Source of the DNA: Candidatus Zymogenaceae bacterium
GTDB taxonomy: Bacteria; Desulfobacterota; Zymogenia; Zymogenales; Zymogenaceae
Assembly: GCA_016933535.1 (NCBI GenBank)
Contig: JAFGAS010000059.1
Span: 1 to 64,000, forward strand
Direction of reading: 5' to 3'
Length of the DNA: 64,000 bases
The notes beneath the pieces were generated by a model. The model was not told the DNA's origin. It ran no database searches and was given only the letters and a program-made list of their open reading frames with translations. Position 1 is the stretch's first letter. Each line of letters begins with the position of its first letter. Shown piece by piece: positions 8,488-17,282 of this stretch. The position numbers and the translations under genes were made by a program.

Positions 8488-9702
8488 TCAGCCGACCTTT
8501 ACCGGCTCCGGTGGGGCATCGGTCAAGAGCTCCGGTCCGGCTGGGCCGACAAAGAAGGTGTTTTCGATGCCCACCGCGCCGATGTCTTTGAAAATAAATT
8601 TGGGTTCGAGCGCAAAGACGTGGCCCTCGACCAGCTGTTCCGTGGAGCCCCTGGCGATGACCGGCGACTCATCCACTTCAAGGCCGATCCCGTGGCCGAT
8701 ATAGGAGAGCCTGCCATCGGCAATCCCCATGAAATTATCCAGGAGGCCGTGCCCGTCGGCGATGCGCTCGGCGGCCGCAAAGAGGTCCCCCGCCCGCGCG
8801 CCCGGCTGGGCGAGTTTGATTACCTCCCGCTCGATCTCCAGAGAGGCGTCGTAGGCGTACCGGGCCTTTGAGGGAAGCTCCTTGCGATAATAAAGGCGGG
8901 CCCCGTCGGCCAGGTACCCCCCCCACGCCCCCACCATGTCGACAAGGATCGGCTCGCCGTCGCCGATGATTTTCGGAGACGCGCCCTGGGGAAAGGCCGG
9001 AGATATCCCCATGCCCGACACCGGCCCGTCCAGCGACGAGCCGACGGCCCCCGAGGGTCCCGACACCACGACGCCGTAGAAGAGCTCCTGGCAGAAGGCC
9101 CTCAGGCGGATGGTCCCCTGGTGTCCGATGCCCCTGAGGTGGGCCTCGGCGGCAATGGCTATGTCGATTTCCCGGGCGTTGGGGAAAAAGAAGGAAGGCA
9201 CGGCGCGGAAAAGAGAGACGAGCTGGCGTGCCGCGCGGTTGATCAATTTCTTTTCGAGGGGCGACTTGACCGCCCTGATCTTTCTGATGAGGCCCGAGGC
9301 GTCGTGAAACGTCGTATCGGGAAAAAGTTTGGATAAAGAAAGGTAGTTCTTGGCCGGCAGGACGTCCATCTCCAGCCCGATCGATGCCGGGTTGTCGAAC
9401 CCCTCCCGGGCAAGCGCTTCGGGAAGGTCCCGCAGCCTTGCCAGCGGCCGTATGGTCGGAAACTTCGATTCGGCGGCGGCCCGCCGCAGGTCATTGATGA
9501 CACAAAGGACGCCCGGCCCCCCGGTTTGGTCCGCGGGGATAAACAGGGCCCCCCTCTGGGCCGTGCCGGTGAAGTAGTAGATATCGACGTGTTGAAGGAT
9601 CAAGAGGCCGGAAAGGCCCGCCGCGCGGGCGGCCTCAGACGCCTTTTGGACGCGGACCATGATCTCGCTTGTCGGCAGACCGTTGAAACGCTCAAGCCTC
9701 AC
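8488..9702 (-). CDS. M24-family metallopeptidase (Xaa-Pro aminopeptidase-like)
   Basis: This is a creatinase-fold aminopeptidase, 404 residues, cytosolic. The N-terminal domain (about 1-170) is the non-catalytic half. The C-terminal pita-bread domain has all five expected metal ligands in order: Asp in I-L-V-D-M, Asp 11 residues later in Y-L-A-D-G-A-R, His in I-G-H-G-I-G-L, Glu in F-A-L-E-P-K and Glu in V-G-I-E-N-T. It is therefore probably active on peptides with proline at the second position or related substrates. Its start overlaps the end of the pseudouridine synthase gene by 4 bases (ATGA), placing it in the scpAB operon. Confidence 0.88.
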   Translation of the reverse strand: MRLERFNGLPTSEIMVRVQKASEAARAAGLSGLLILQHVDIYYFTGTAQRGALFIPADQTGGPGVLCVINDLRRAAAESKFPTIRPLARLRDLPEALAREGFDNPASIGLEMDVLPAKNYLSLSKLFPDTTFHDASGLIRKIRAVKSPLEKKLINRAARQLVSLFRAVPSFFFPNAREIDIAIAAEAHLRGIGHQGTIRLRAFCQELFYGVVVSGPSGAVGSSLDGPVSGMGISPAFPQGASPKIIGDGEPILVDMVGAWGGYLADGARLYYRKELPSKARYAYDASLEIEREVIKLAQPGARAGDLFAAAERIADGHGLLDNFMGIADGRLSYIGHGIGLEVDESPVIARGSTEQLVEGHVFALEPKFIFKDIGAVGIENTFFVGPAGPELLTDAPPEPVKVG

Positions 9703-10436
9703 GGCTCCTCCTTCACACCGAGCGCCGAGAAGAGGAGCTTACTCTCCCGAGCGGTCAACTTCCTCACCTCGCCCGGGGCCAACCCCTCCAGGGAGAGCGG
9801 CCCGATAGCGACCCTCCTGATCTTGAGGACGCGCTTCCTGAAGAAGGCGAACATCTTCTTGATCTGGCGGTTTCTCCCTTCGGCAAGCGTGACCTCGTAC
9901 CAGGCGTTGCTCGGCCTGACCTCCAGCGGTATGATCCTGGCGGGCAGCGTCCTTTTCCTCTCGATGGATATTCCAGCGCGAAACCGCACCAGTTCGTTTT
10001 CGGCCAGAGAGCCCTCAACCTTTACCTGATAGGTCTTGGGGACTTTCGACCGGGGGTGCATGGCGAGATTGGCAACCTGCCCGTCGTTGGTCAGAAGCAT
10101 CAGACCGTCGGCGTCGAAATCGAGACGGCCCGCCGGGAAGACCCGAACGGACAGCCCCCGGGTAAAGTCGGAGATCGACGGCCTGCCCTCGGGGTCGTCC
10201 ATGGTAGAGACGACGTTTTTCGGTTTGAAGAAGAGGTAGTAGTGTTTCTTCTTATGGCCGCCGATCGGCTCGCCATCTACCATGATGTGGTCGATACGCG
10301 GATCGACCATGAATCCGAGCCCGGTTTCGACGACGCCGTTGATCAGCACCCGTCCCTGCCGTATGAGCTCGTCGGCCTCCCGAACGGATGCGATACCGTC
10401 CTGCGATATAACGCGGTTAAGTCTTATTTTTGTCAT
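9699..10436 (-). CDS. rluB: 23S rRNA pseudouridine synthase, RluB/RsuA family
   Basis: This enzyme isomerises a uridine in ribosomal RNA to pseudouridine. It has 245 residues. An N-terminal S4 RNA-binding domain (I-R-L-N-R-V-I-S-Q-D-G) is followed by the catalytic domain with G-R-L-D-F-D-A-D-G-L, whose Asp is the nucleophile. The start at 10436 (M-T-K-I-R-L-N) is chosen because it directly precedes the S4 domain and overlaps the scpB end by 20 bases. The scpA-scpB-rluB order is a widely conserved gene neighbourhood. RluB is favoured over RluE/RsuA by the S4 domain and the neighbours, but the target site is not proven. Confidence 0.9.
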   Translation of the reverse strand: MTKIRLNRVISQDGIASVREADELIRQGRVLINGVVETGLGFMVDPRIDHIMVDGEPIGGHKKKHYYLFFKPKNVVSTMDDPEGRPSISDFTRGLSVRVFPAGRLDFDADGLMLLTNDGQVANLAMHPRSKVPKTYQVKVEGSLAENELVRFRAGISIERKRTLPARIIPLEVRPSNAWYEVTLAEGRNRQIKKMFAFFRKRVLKIRRVAIGPLSLEGLAPGEVRKLTARESKLLFSALGVKEEP

Positions 10437-11013
10437 TGGTTGTAAATAGGGTCTTCTGTTCCTCGATGTCTCCCTCCGAGAAGAGGGCCCCCATCTCCCG
10501 TATCGTCGGAAGGGACTTGAGGTCCTTGAGCCCGAAGGTTTCGAGAAAATCTTTGGTGGTGCCGTAGAGGAGGGGCTTGCCGGGAACGTCCTTCTTACCA
10601 AGGATGCGGATGAGGTTCCTCTCCAGCAGAATTTTTACAACGCCTCCCGAGTCCACTCCCCTGATCCTCTCAATATCGGAGCGGACGACAGGCTGTCGGT
10701 AGGCTATGATCGCCAGGGTCTCGAGGGCCGCCCGGGAAAGCCTCTTGGGCTTTTCCTCGAGCATTAACTTGATATATTCCGAGAACTCCGACCGGGTCCG
10801 AAACTGATATCCCCCGGCAACCTCGACGACGAATATCCCGCCGCTTGACTCATCGTAGATCTTTCTGAGGTCCGAAAGAGCCCCTCTGATCTCCCGGGGC
10901 GAAACATCCGGGACAATCCGCTTGATCTCGTCTTCGGTGAGAGGTTTCTCAGAGGCGAAGATAAGCGCCTCGATAATCCCGATGAGTTTCTCTTTTTCCA
11001 CGGCGTCAGGCAT
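10417..11013 (-). CDS. scpB: Segregation and condensation protein B
   Basis: This is a kleisin-associated winged-helix protein of the SMC condensin complex, acting in chromosome segregation, 198 residues. Visible family blocks are I-I-E-A-L-I-F-A-S-E-K-P-L-T, A-L-E-T-L-A-I-I-A-Y-R-Q-P-V and the near-invariant R-S-D-I-E-R-I-R-G-V-D-S. The ATG at 11013 gives M-P-D-A-V-E-K-E-K; an in-frame upstream start lies inside scpA and is less likely. It overlaps scpA by 8 bases and rluB by 20, indicating translational coupling. Confidence 0.94.
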   Translation of the reverse strand: MPDAVEKEKLIGIIEALIFASEKPLTEDEIKRIVPDVSPREIRGALSDLRKIYDESSGGIFVVEVAGGYQFRTRSEFSEYIKLMLEEKPKRLSRAALETLAIIAYRQPVVRSDIERIRGVDSGGVVKILLERNLIRILGKKDVPGKPLLYGTTKDFLETFGLKDLKSLPTIREMGALFSEGDIEEQKTLFTTNDKNKT

Positions 11014-11749
11014 CCTCAGTGACCGCCCTAAAGAGGCGGATTGTCCCAAAGGGCTGTGCCTGGTAGATGCGCACAACCCGGTCCTTTATCAATTCCAGCA
11101 AGGCCAGAAACGTGAGGACGATCGCCATCCGAGAGGGTTCCTCGAGGAAGAGATCCTCAAATACCATTTCCCCCCGCTCCAATATCATCTGGGAGAGCTC
11201 GACCATCCTTTCCTGAATCGTTAATTCCCCTATGCTTATCTGATGAATCGTTTCTTTCGGCGCGGCCAACAACACTTTTTGGAGGGCGGCCACCAGCTCA
11301 AAGAGGGTGAGGTCCGTGAGCTTCTCGTCCTCGGTTTCCAGCACCATCCTCCCACCCCGGAGAAATACGTCTCTGAGCAGGATATCGAACTCATCCAGCT
11401 GCCGGGCCGCGTCCTTGAACCGCTCGTATTCGGCAAGTTTCAGGGCAAGCTCCATCCGCGGATCGAGCTCTTCTTGCTCCTGGTCTTCGGCTCGGTCCGG
11501 GGGCAGGAGCATCCTTGACTTGATATGGGCAAGCGTTGCCGCCATCACGAGGTATTCTCCGGCGATGTCGAGGTTGAGTACCTTCATGATTTCGATATGA
11601 TCCATATATTGACGCGTGATCTCGGCGATCGGGATGTCAAAGATGTCATACTCGTTCTTTTTGACCAGATAGAGAAGCAGATCAAGCGGCCCCTCGAAAA
11701 TAGGCAGCCTCACCCGATACGTACTCTCATCGGTGAGAAACTCATCCAT
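11006..11749 (-). CDS. scpA: Segregation and condensation protein A (kleisin)
   Basis: This is the kleisin subunit that bridges SMC heads with ScpB, 247 residues. The N-terminal block Y-R-V-R-L-P-I-F-E-G-P-L-D-L-L-L-Y-L-V is diagnostic. It is followed by D-I-F-D-I-P-I-A-E-I-T-R-Q-Y and an acidic linker. The C-terminal winged-helix part V-L-T-F-L-A-L-L-E-L-I-K contacts the SMC head in this family. It lies 12 bases downstream of the M50 gene. Confidence 0.94.
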   Translation of the reverse strand: MDEFLTDESTYRVRLPIFEGPLDLLLYLVKKNEYDIFDIPIAEITRQYMDHIEIMKVLNLDIAGEYLVMAATLAHIKSRMLLPPDRAEDQEQEELDPRMELALKLAEYERFKDAARQLDEFDILLRDVFLRGGRMVLETEDEKLTDLTLFELVAALQKVLLAAPKETIHQISIGELTIQERMVELSQMILERGEMVFEDLFLEEPSRMAIVLTFLALLELIKDRVVRIYQAQPFGTIRLFRAVTEDA

Positions 11750-11761
11750 GGCCGGTTTCCC

Positions 11762-12505
11762 TTACCTGAGGGTCGTCATGAGAACGCCGAAAAGATTGCT
11801 CCCCAACAACAGCCACGCGATGAGCCCGGTAACGGCCGACAGTAAGCCGCTGAATATGCGAAACGGATCGAGAAAGAGGATTGCCACCACAATAATCATC
11901 CCGAAAGGTTCGATTCGGGAGTATGCCCGCGCCGCGCCCTCCGGAAGCAAACCGACGGCGATTCTGCCACCGTCCAGCGGAGGGATGGGGATCAGGTTGA
12001 AGATGGCAAGAATCACCGAAAGGAAGAAGGTGTAGAAGAGGATATAGGCGGCAGAGACCGCCAGGGCACCAAAAACAGACGTCGAGGCGCCGCGGGATAC
12101 GATCTGCCCGATCAGGTTCGGGTCGGCGATGACAAGGAGCCTGAGCAAAAAAGCTGCGATCAGGGCAATCAGTATGTTCGTCGCGGGTCCCGCCAGGGCC
12201 ACGATAGCCATTCCCTTCTTGGGGTTTCTCAGGCGCATGAAGTTGACCGGGACCGGGCGGGCATAGCCGAATACGAAACCCGCCTTCAGGAGAATAAGGA
12301 GCCCGGGGATGAGTATTGTCCCGATCGGGTCTATATGAGGCAGGGGATTGAGGGTAAGCCTGCCCGCGTCGCGGGCGGTGGTATCCCCGAGCTTGAGGGC
12401 GATGTACCCGTGGGCGACCTCATGAAAGATCACCGCGATCATAATCGGGATGATCCAGAGAAGCGCCTGCCTGATGAGTGCGAGAATGTCCAGAATAACC
12501 TCCAA
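11762..12505 (-). CDS. M50-family membrane metalloprotease (site-2 protease-like)
   Basis: This is an intramembrane zinc protease of the short Rhomboid-like M50 type, 247 residues, in the inner membrane. H-E-V-A-H at residues 28-32 lies in the first helix, N-P-L-P-H-I-D-P-I-G follows, and the third ligand motif is N-L-I-P-I-P-P-L-D-G-G-R-I. No PDZ domain is present. The family often sits beside scpA. The start is uncertain: the longest frame begins with TTG at 12505, but a GGAGG lies immediately inside it, so initiation a few codons later at a rare start is possible. Substrates are unknown. Confidence 0.85.
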   Translation of the reverse strand: MEVILDILALIRQALLWIIPIMIAVIFHEVAHGYIALKLGDTTARDAGRLTLNPLPHIDPIGTILIPGLLILLKAGFVFGYARPVPVNFMRLRNPKKGMAIVALAGPATNILIALIAAFLLRLLVIADPNLIGQIVSRGASTSVFGALAVSAAYILFYTFFLSVILAIFNLIPIPPLDGGRIAVGLLPEGAARAYSRIEPFGMIIVVAILFLDPFRIFSGLLSAVTGLIAWLLLGSNLFGVLMTTLR

Positions 12506-12817
12506 AACGTCGCCCTGCCGAGAGCGCCGTGGCTGGTAAAAAGAACCGCCCGAACCGGGACGGTATTCAAGAGAAGACGAAATCCGCCCGTCCGGGGGGA
12601 GACGGCCGAATCAATCGGCCCCCTTTTGTCGACGATACGCCCCTGTCTACAGGAGCGGCGCCGATACTGGGCTCTATAAAGTGCCGGCGGCCGGGCGCGG
12701 GTAAAATAGATCCAACTGGCGGCTATAGGCGCGACCGCCGGAAGCGACCGCGGTTCTCATCGGTGAGCCCGTCATTCCGATACGCGCGGTTACGGTGCCG
12801 TACGGCGGTAAAACTCT
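12506..12817 (-). other. Gene-free stretch, probable long leader of the M50-scpAB operon
   Basis: About 310 bases hold no convincing gene on either strand. They lie downstream of the promoter at 12818-12848 and upstream of the M50 start, so if that promoter is used the mRNA has a leader of roughly 300 bases. The stretch has several GC-rich self-complementary runs, for example GGCCGAatcaaTCGGCC at 12604-12620. No known riboswitch or T-box could be recognised. Confidence 0.4.
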
Positions 12818-12848
12818 ATTATAATCACAGCACAAACCCGTTCGTCAA
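12818..12848 (-). promoter_or_regulatory. Sigma-70-type promoter for the M50-scpA-scpB-rluB operon
   Basis: On the minus strand TTGACG (12848 to 12843) is followed after 19 bases by TATAAT (12823 to 12818). The -35 box overlaps the stop codon of the upstream nucleotidyltransferase gene. Both hexamers are near consensus but the spacer is 2 bases longer than ideal. Confidence 0.5.
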
Positions 12849-15553
12849 GGAGAAATTACGTGGGCGACCGATTCCCTTTCTTTAAGATAGGTTTTCCTGA
12901 CGTAAAAGAGCTCCGATCCCCGATCGGTGACCTTTCCGTCGAGCCGCTGCAGCAGAAGATCATTCAGGATGACGGAGAATATTTCTCCCGGCTCGATACC
13001 GAGGGACCGGAGGTCGTCGCCGGTCACCTCCACCCTGATTGCCTTGAGACGGGTAATAAACAGCGATATATAGCGCCGAATCGTATCGTTTGCGCTCATG
13101 GCCATCATAAACAGGAGCGTTTCGAGCATGAGGGGATCGAGTATCCGATAAATCTCGCTGGGGACAAGCTCCCGGGCCACGGACAGCTTTCTTGAGGCCG
13201 ACGTGACCCTCTCCAGTTGCCCGATCATCCTTTTTTGGTCCTGATGGCCGATCATGAGGCGTGCGAGGAGCCCCTTCCTGTCGTCAACGGTCAGATCCCA
13301 AATCAATGCGAACAGGAAGAGGCTGTTCTTATCGTACGTCTCCGGGAGGAAGAGGAGGTCGTACCAGGAGCGGACCTCCTTTACCTTCGAGAAGCGCGCC
13401 TCCATTTGCTCGGAGGTCTTGAGGTTCGGATGGATAAACTTAAGCAGGTCAAATGAGGATAGCCGCTCGATGATGACATACGGATCTTCCTCGTCAAAGA
13501 TGAGCTCCAGTTCCGAAAGGAGCCGAATGCCGGCCAGCCTGTCAAAGACATTGAGCTTGACGGCGTTCTTGATGAGTTTTTCCGTTTGCTTGCCGATGGA
13601 AAAGTCAAACCGCTTTTCGAAGCGGACGGCACGAAATATCCGCGTGGGGTCTTCAACAAACGAGAGATTCTGGATTACCCGTATGACTTTGTCCTTGAGG
13701 TCCCTGATGGCCCCGAAAAAATCTATGAGCGTTCCGAACCCTCGGGGATTGAGCTTCACCGCCAGGGTGTTGATGGAAAAATCGCGCCGGTAAAGGTCCA
13801 GCTTGAGGGTCGAACCTTCGACGACCGGCAGCGCCCCGGGGTATTCATAATACTCCGTTCGAGCCGTAGCGATATCCACCTTGAAACCGTCGGGATATAC
13901 GACCACGGCGGTTCCGAATTTTTCGTGTGGCCTGACGCGCGCCCCGGCCGTCCTTTCGAGGTGGCGCGCAAACGCGATACCGTCGCCCTCGATGACAATA
14001 TCGATATCGAAGTTATTCCGCCTGAGCCAGAGGTCCCGCACAAATCCTCCGACCGCATAGGCATTAAAGCCCAGGTCGTCGGCGGCTTTTCCGAGGTCCC
14101 TTAGAATGTCCATGATACGGGGAGTCAGCCGCTCCTCCATCAGTTTGACTACGGATTTGGTACGCAGAAGAGACCCGGCTTCCAGTTCATCGTCGGGGGA
14201 ATGGCCGCGTGGCGCCGCTCCATAGTAGAGCGCCCGCAGAAGATCGGTCCTCGTGATCGCGCCCATAAGCCGGGAATCGAGGACCACGGGCAAGAAACGC
14301 TGGTTCCTGTCGATGATCAGGGCCTGAATATCCCTCAGGGGGGTCTGGGGAGTGATCGTTGCGACCTCGGTGTTCATGAGCTCCCGAACCGGGAGGTCCC
14401 CTATGCCGTGGAACAGGCCCCGTTCGATGGTCTGCCGGGAAACCGTTCCAATCAGGCGGTTGTCGCCTTCCACCACCGCCAGGACATTGACGTTGTAGCG
14501 AGAGAGCATCTCGGCGGTATCCCTGAGGGTAAGGTCGGGCGAAACCGATTTAACCGGAAACGACATGATCTCGGCCGCCGTTCTGACGGGGTTTACCTTT
14601 TCGTGAAGCACCCTTACGAGCTTTTCCTTGGCCTCCACGAGCGTCATTCCGGAGACAGATGCCGAGGCCGCCGTCGAGTGTCCCCCGCCTCCGAAGACGA
14701 GCGCGATTTCGCCCACGTCCACTTCTTCCAGGCGGCTGCGGGCCACCAGATACGTCCGGTCGCCCAGCAGTGCCAGGACGAACAGGACATTAAGATTTTC
14801 CATGTCTTTGATCTTGTGGACGAGAACGGCAAGGTCTCCCACGTAGGATTCCTTGGTGATGGCAACGATCGTGACGTCGATGCCGTTTATCGTATGAGTT
14901 TCACGGTTCCTCAGCATCTCCCCGAGCATCTGGACCTGATCTGCGGTCAGCTCCTGGGTGAGCATGTCCGAGACGATGTTAAGGTTGGCGCCGGTCGTCA
15001 GCAGAAAGGCGGCGGCTGTGAGGTCTTCAGGCGTGGTGGATGTAAACGTCAGGGAGCCGGTATCCTCATAGATGCCCAGCATCATAATCGTGGCCTCATC
15101 CGGGGTGAGCGGTATGTTGCGCTCCTGGAGTATCTTGGCAAAGATCGTCGCGGTGGCCCCCGTCGGACGGATGACCTGGTGCGATCCGGTTATATCTTTA
15201 TCGCTGTCGGGGTGGTGGTCGTAAATGTGGACGTCGATGTTGGGCTTGTCGAGAAGCCGTTTAAATGGGCCGATCCTGTCCTTTTGGCGTATATCCACGA
15301 GGATGAGCCGGTCGACCGTGTCGAAGTCCACGTCCTTGATCCGAACGAAGTCAAAGGCGTAGAACGTGGAGCGGACAAAGAAATCCCTCAGGCTCTTTTC
15401 CTGAGATCCGGAAAAGGTCATCATGGCATCGGGATAGAGCTTCTTGGCGGCCAGCATCGACGCCATCGCGTCGAAGTCCGCGTTGACGTGGGTGGTGATT
15501 ACTTCCACGACGCTGTTCCTGGCAACCCCTTCGGGGTGATTCCGGTTACTCAA
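12845..15553 (-). CDS. DHH / double-CBS / tRNA nucleotidyltransferase fusion (A-adding type)
   Basis: This is a 902-residue multidomain enzyme. The N-terminal DHH phosphoesterase core has H22-x-N-x-D26-x-D28 and D-H-H at 112-114, and a DHHA1 part carries G-G-G-G-H-S. Two CBS domains (about residues 315-435) follow. The class II nucleotidyltransferase core has A-V-G-G-F-V-R-D and F-D-I-D-I-V-I-E-G-D (about 497-522), and an RNA-binding helical tail closes the protein. From family knowledge this layout matches Aquifex and Geobacter proteins that add the terminal A of tRNA CCA ends. In such genomes a separate CC-adding enzyme exists, but none is in this window. The CBS pair suggests adenine-nucleotide sensing (inference). 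It overlaps the upstream gene by 8 bases. Confidence 0.9.
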   Translation of the reverse strand: MSNRNHPEGVARNSVVEVITTHVNADFDAMASMLAAKKLYPDAMMTFSGSQEKSLRDFFVRSTFYAFDFVRIKDVDFDTVDRLILVDIRQKDRIGPFKRLLDKPNIDVHIYDHHPDSDKDITGSHQVIRPTGATATIFAKILQERNIPLTPDEATIMMLGIYEDTGSLTFTSTTPEDLTAAAFLLTTGANLNIVSDMLTQELTADQVQMLGEMLRNRETHTINGIDVTIVAITKESYVGDLAVLVHKIKDMENLNVLFVLALLGDRTYLVARSRLEEVDVGEIALVFGGGGHSTAASASVSGMTLVEAKEKLVRVLHEKVNPVRTAAEIMSFPVKSVSPDLTLRDTAEMLSRYNVNVLAVVEGDNRLIGTVSRQTIERGLFHGIGDLPVRELMNTEVATITPQTPLRDIQALIIDRNQRFLPVVLDSRLMGAITRTDLLRALYYGAAPRGHSPDDELEAGSLLRTKSVVKLMEERLTPRIMDILRDLGKAADDLGFNAYAVGGFVRDLWLRRNNFDIDIVIEGDGIAFARHLERTAGARVRPHEKFGTAVVVYPDGFKVDIATARTEYYEYPGALPVVEGSTLKLDLYRRDFSINTLAVKLNPRGFGTLIDFFGAIRDLKDKVIRVIQNLSFVEDPTRIFRAVRFEKRFDFSIGKQTEKLIKNAVKLNVFDRLAGIRLLSELELIFDEEDPYVIIERLSSFDLLKFIHPNLKTSEQMEARFSKVKEVRSWYDLLFLPETYDKNSLFLFALIWDLTVDDRKGLLARLMIGHQDQKRMIGQLERVTSASRKLSVARELVPSEIYRILDPLMLETLLFMMAMSANDTIRRYISLFITRLKAIRVEVTGDDLRSLGIEPGEIFSVILNDLLLQRLDGKVTDRGSELFYVRKTYLKERESVAHVISP

Positions 15554-17213
15554 ACCACCGCCGGGAGAACTTCTTAAGCGTGCCGTCGTCCTTCATCGAT
15601 TTGAGGACGTTGTCGATTCCCTTGAGATACGCCGGATCTCCGGGCCGCGGCATAGCCGCGCTGTAGGGAGAGATGACCATCGGCTTTTCGGTCATCACGA
15701 AATCTCTATCATCGAGCATATCCGAAAGCAGGAAATCGGCCGCATTCTTATCGACGATAGCGGCGTCCACTTCCCCCCGGTTGAGGGCGCGCAGACAGAT
15801 CTCGGTCGAAGAATATCCTTTGGAGAACAGGCCGGGGAGTTTTCGAACGTACACTTCCTCCACGCTGCCGGAGACGACCCCTACTTTCTTGCTGATCAGC
15901 TCAAAGATTTCCCTGGGAACCAGGTCGTTCTTCTTGACCACCAGGACCGATTCCTCGATACCCCACGGCTCGCCGACGAGAAAAGAGGCCGTTCTCTCTT
16001 CGTCTATCATCACCATCGGCTCGATATCGGACCGCGTTGCCGCAAGTCCGCTCGGAATCCGGGCACCCGAGAAGGAATTGAAGACGATTTCCCGGCCGAG
16101 CCTTCTTCCCATCTCGTTCATAACGTCAATAACGTATCCCACAAGGATTCCATCTTCATCGATATACTCATAGGGCGGCGTCTTGACGTTGAGGGAGACG
16201 ACGAGCTTCGTCTTCCTGCGCTCCGACAGATAGTCGGGCACCGTGATTTTTCCCGAGGTCAGAAGCGATTTTCGCTCGGCGATCTTCTGCCTCTGGGCGC
16301 CGTCAACCGACGTGGAAAAACCGGAGAGGTCAAGCCCCCCGTTTGTAAAGCTCATCAGGTAAACGCCGCCGACGGCCTTGCCGGAAACGGCGTCATCCAG
16401 TATCTTCTTGACGGCCGTGTCGTATCGATAGATGACGGAGGCGGCCACGTATTTGGGGGAGAGTTTCCTTTCGTCGTTTCCAAGTCCGATGATGGACATC
16501 TTCATTTTTTCTGCGGTCGAAACCCCGCCGAGGGTGCCCGTGCCGGAGACAATAAACACGGTATCGGCCCCCTTCTTGGCCAGCCGCATGACGGCCTCTT
16601 TTGTCTTGTCCCGGTCATAAAGGCCGTTTGCGTCGCCTTCCTCGGCGACGTATGAGACGATCGTCTCGGCGTCTCTCCGGGCATCCTTTACGCCGCCGGC
16701 AAACCCGTATTCAAACCGTTTGATCGGGTCAAAGGGTGCGCCGCCGACAAACGCGATCTTATTGGTCCTCGTGATCGTCCCCGCGATGTAGCCGGCCAGG
16801 TAACCCGCCTCGTCTTCCTCGAAAATGACCGAGGCAAGGTTATTGAGGGGTGCGCCTTCCGCGCCGATGAGTATGAACTGCACATCGGGGTTGGCCCGGG
16901 CGGCCTCAACGAGTGCGCCGCTCATTCCTCCCTCGTCGGTGGAAATCACGATGTCGGCCCCGAGGGCCAGCAGGTCTCCAACGGTCTTGTCGGGATAGAG
17001 CTCGAGGCGGGGAACCCTGACGATTGTAAGCCTTGTGTTCCTGGCCATCTCGGCCAGGACGGTGCTTACCGCGTCGTTATATCCGCCGTCTCCCATGCCG
17101 CGGCTGTCCATGACCCATCCGATCGTGATGGGGTGTTCGGTATCCTGCGCCGGACAAAGGGGTGCGAACAGAAAGAGAAAGAAGACAAAAAGCCACGGTC
17201 TGATGCGCTTCAT
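15546..17213 (-). CDS. Fused double periplasmic binding protein: BMP family plus SBP_bac_3 family
   Basis: This is a secreted 555-residue protein. The ATG at 17213 has a good GGAGG six bases upstream and opens a clear signal peptide (K-R-I-R, then a hydrophobic stretch ending C-P-A-Q). Residues about 30-325 look like the BMP/Med (PnrA) nucleoside-binding fold: I-G-W-V-M-D-S-R-G-M-G-D-G-G-Y-N-D, D-E-A-G-Y-L-A-G-Y-I-A-G and F-E-Y-G-F-A-G-G-V. Residues about 338-555 look like a family 3 solute-binding protein: P-P-Y-E-Y-I-D-E-D-G-I-L-V-G-Y-V-I-D-V and V-G-V-V-S-G-S-V-E-E-V. No permease, ATPase or sensor domain is encoded nearby. Two different binding-protein folds on one chain is unusual. Substrates are unknown. 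Confidence 0.82.
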   Translation of the reverse strand: MKRIRPWLFVFFLFLFAPLCPAQDTEHPITIGWVMDSRGMGDGGYNDAVSTVLAEMARNTRLTIVRVPRLELYPDKTVGDLLALGADIVISTDEGGMSGALVEAARANPDVQFILIGAEGAPLNNLASVIFEEDEAGYLAGYIAGTITRTNKIAFVGGAPFDPIKRFEYGFAGGVKDARRDAETIVSYVAEEGDANGLYDRDKTKEAVMRLAKKGADTVFIVSGTGTLGGVSTAEKMKMSIIGLGNDERKLSPKYVAASVIYRYDTAVKKILDDAVSGKAVGGVYLMSFTNGGLDLSGFSTSVDGAQRQKIAERKSLLTSGKITVPDYLSERRKTKLVVSLNVKTPPYEYIDEDGILVGYVIDVMNEMGRRLGREIVFNSFSGARIPSGLAATRSDIEPMVMIDEERTASFLVGEPWGIEESVLVVKKNDLVPREIFELISKKVGVVSGSVEEVYVRKLPGLFSKGYSSTEICLRALNRGEVDAAIVDKNAADFLLSDMLDDRDFVMTEKPMVISPYSAAMPRPGDPAYLKGIDNVLKSMKDDGTLKKFSRRWFE

Positions 17214-17282
17214 AATTCCTCCGGAAATCAAAATGAGTTCTCATCCGGCGTTGCGATCGACGCCGATGGTGTATCTAACCCT

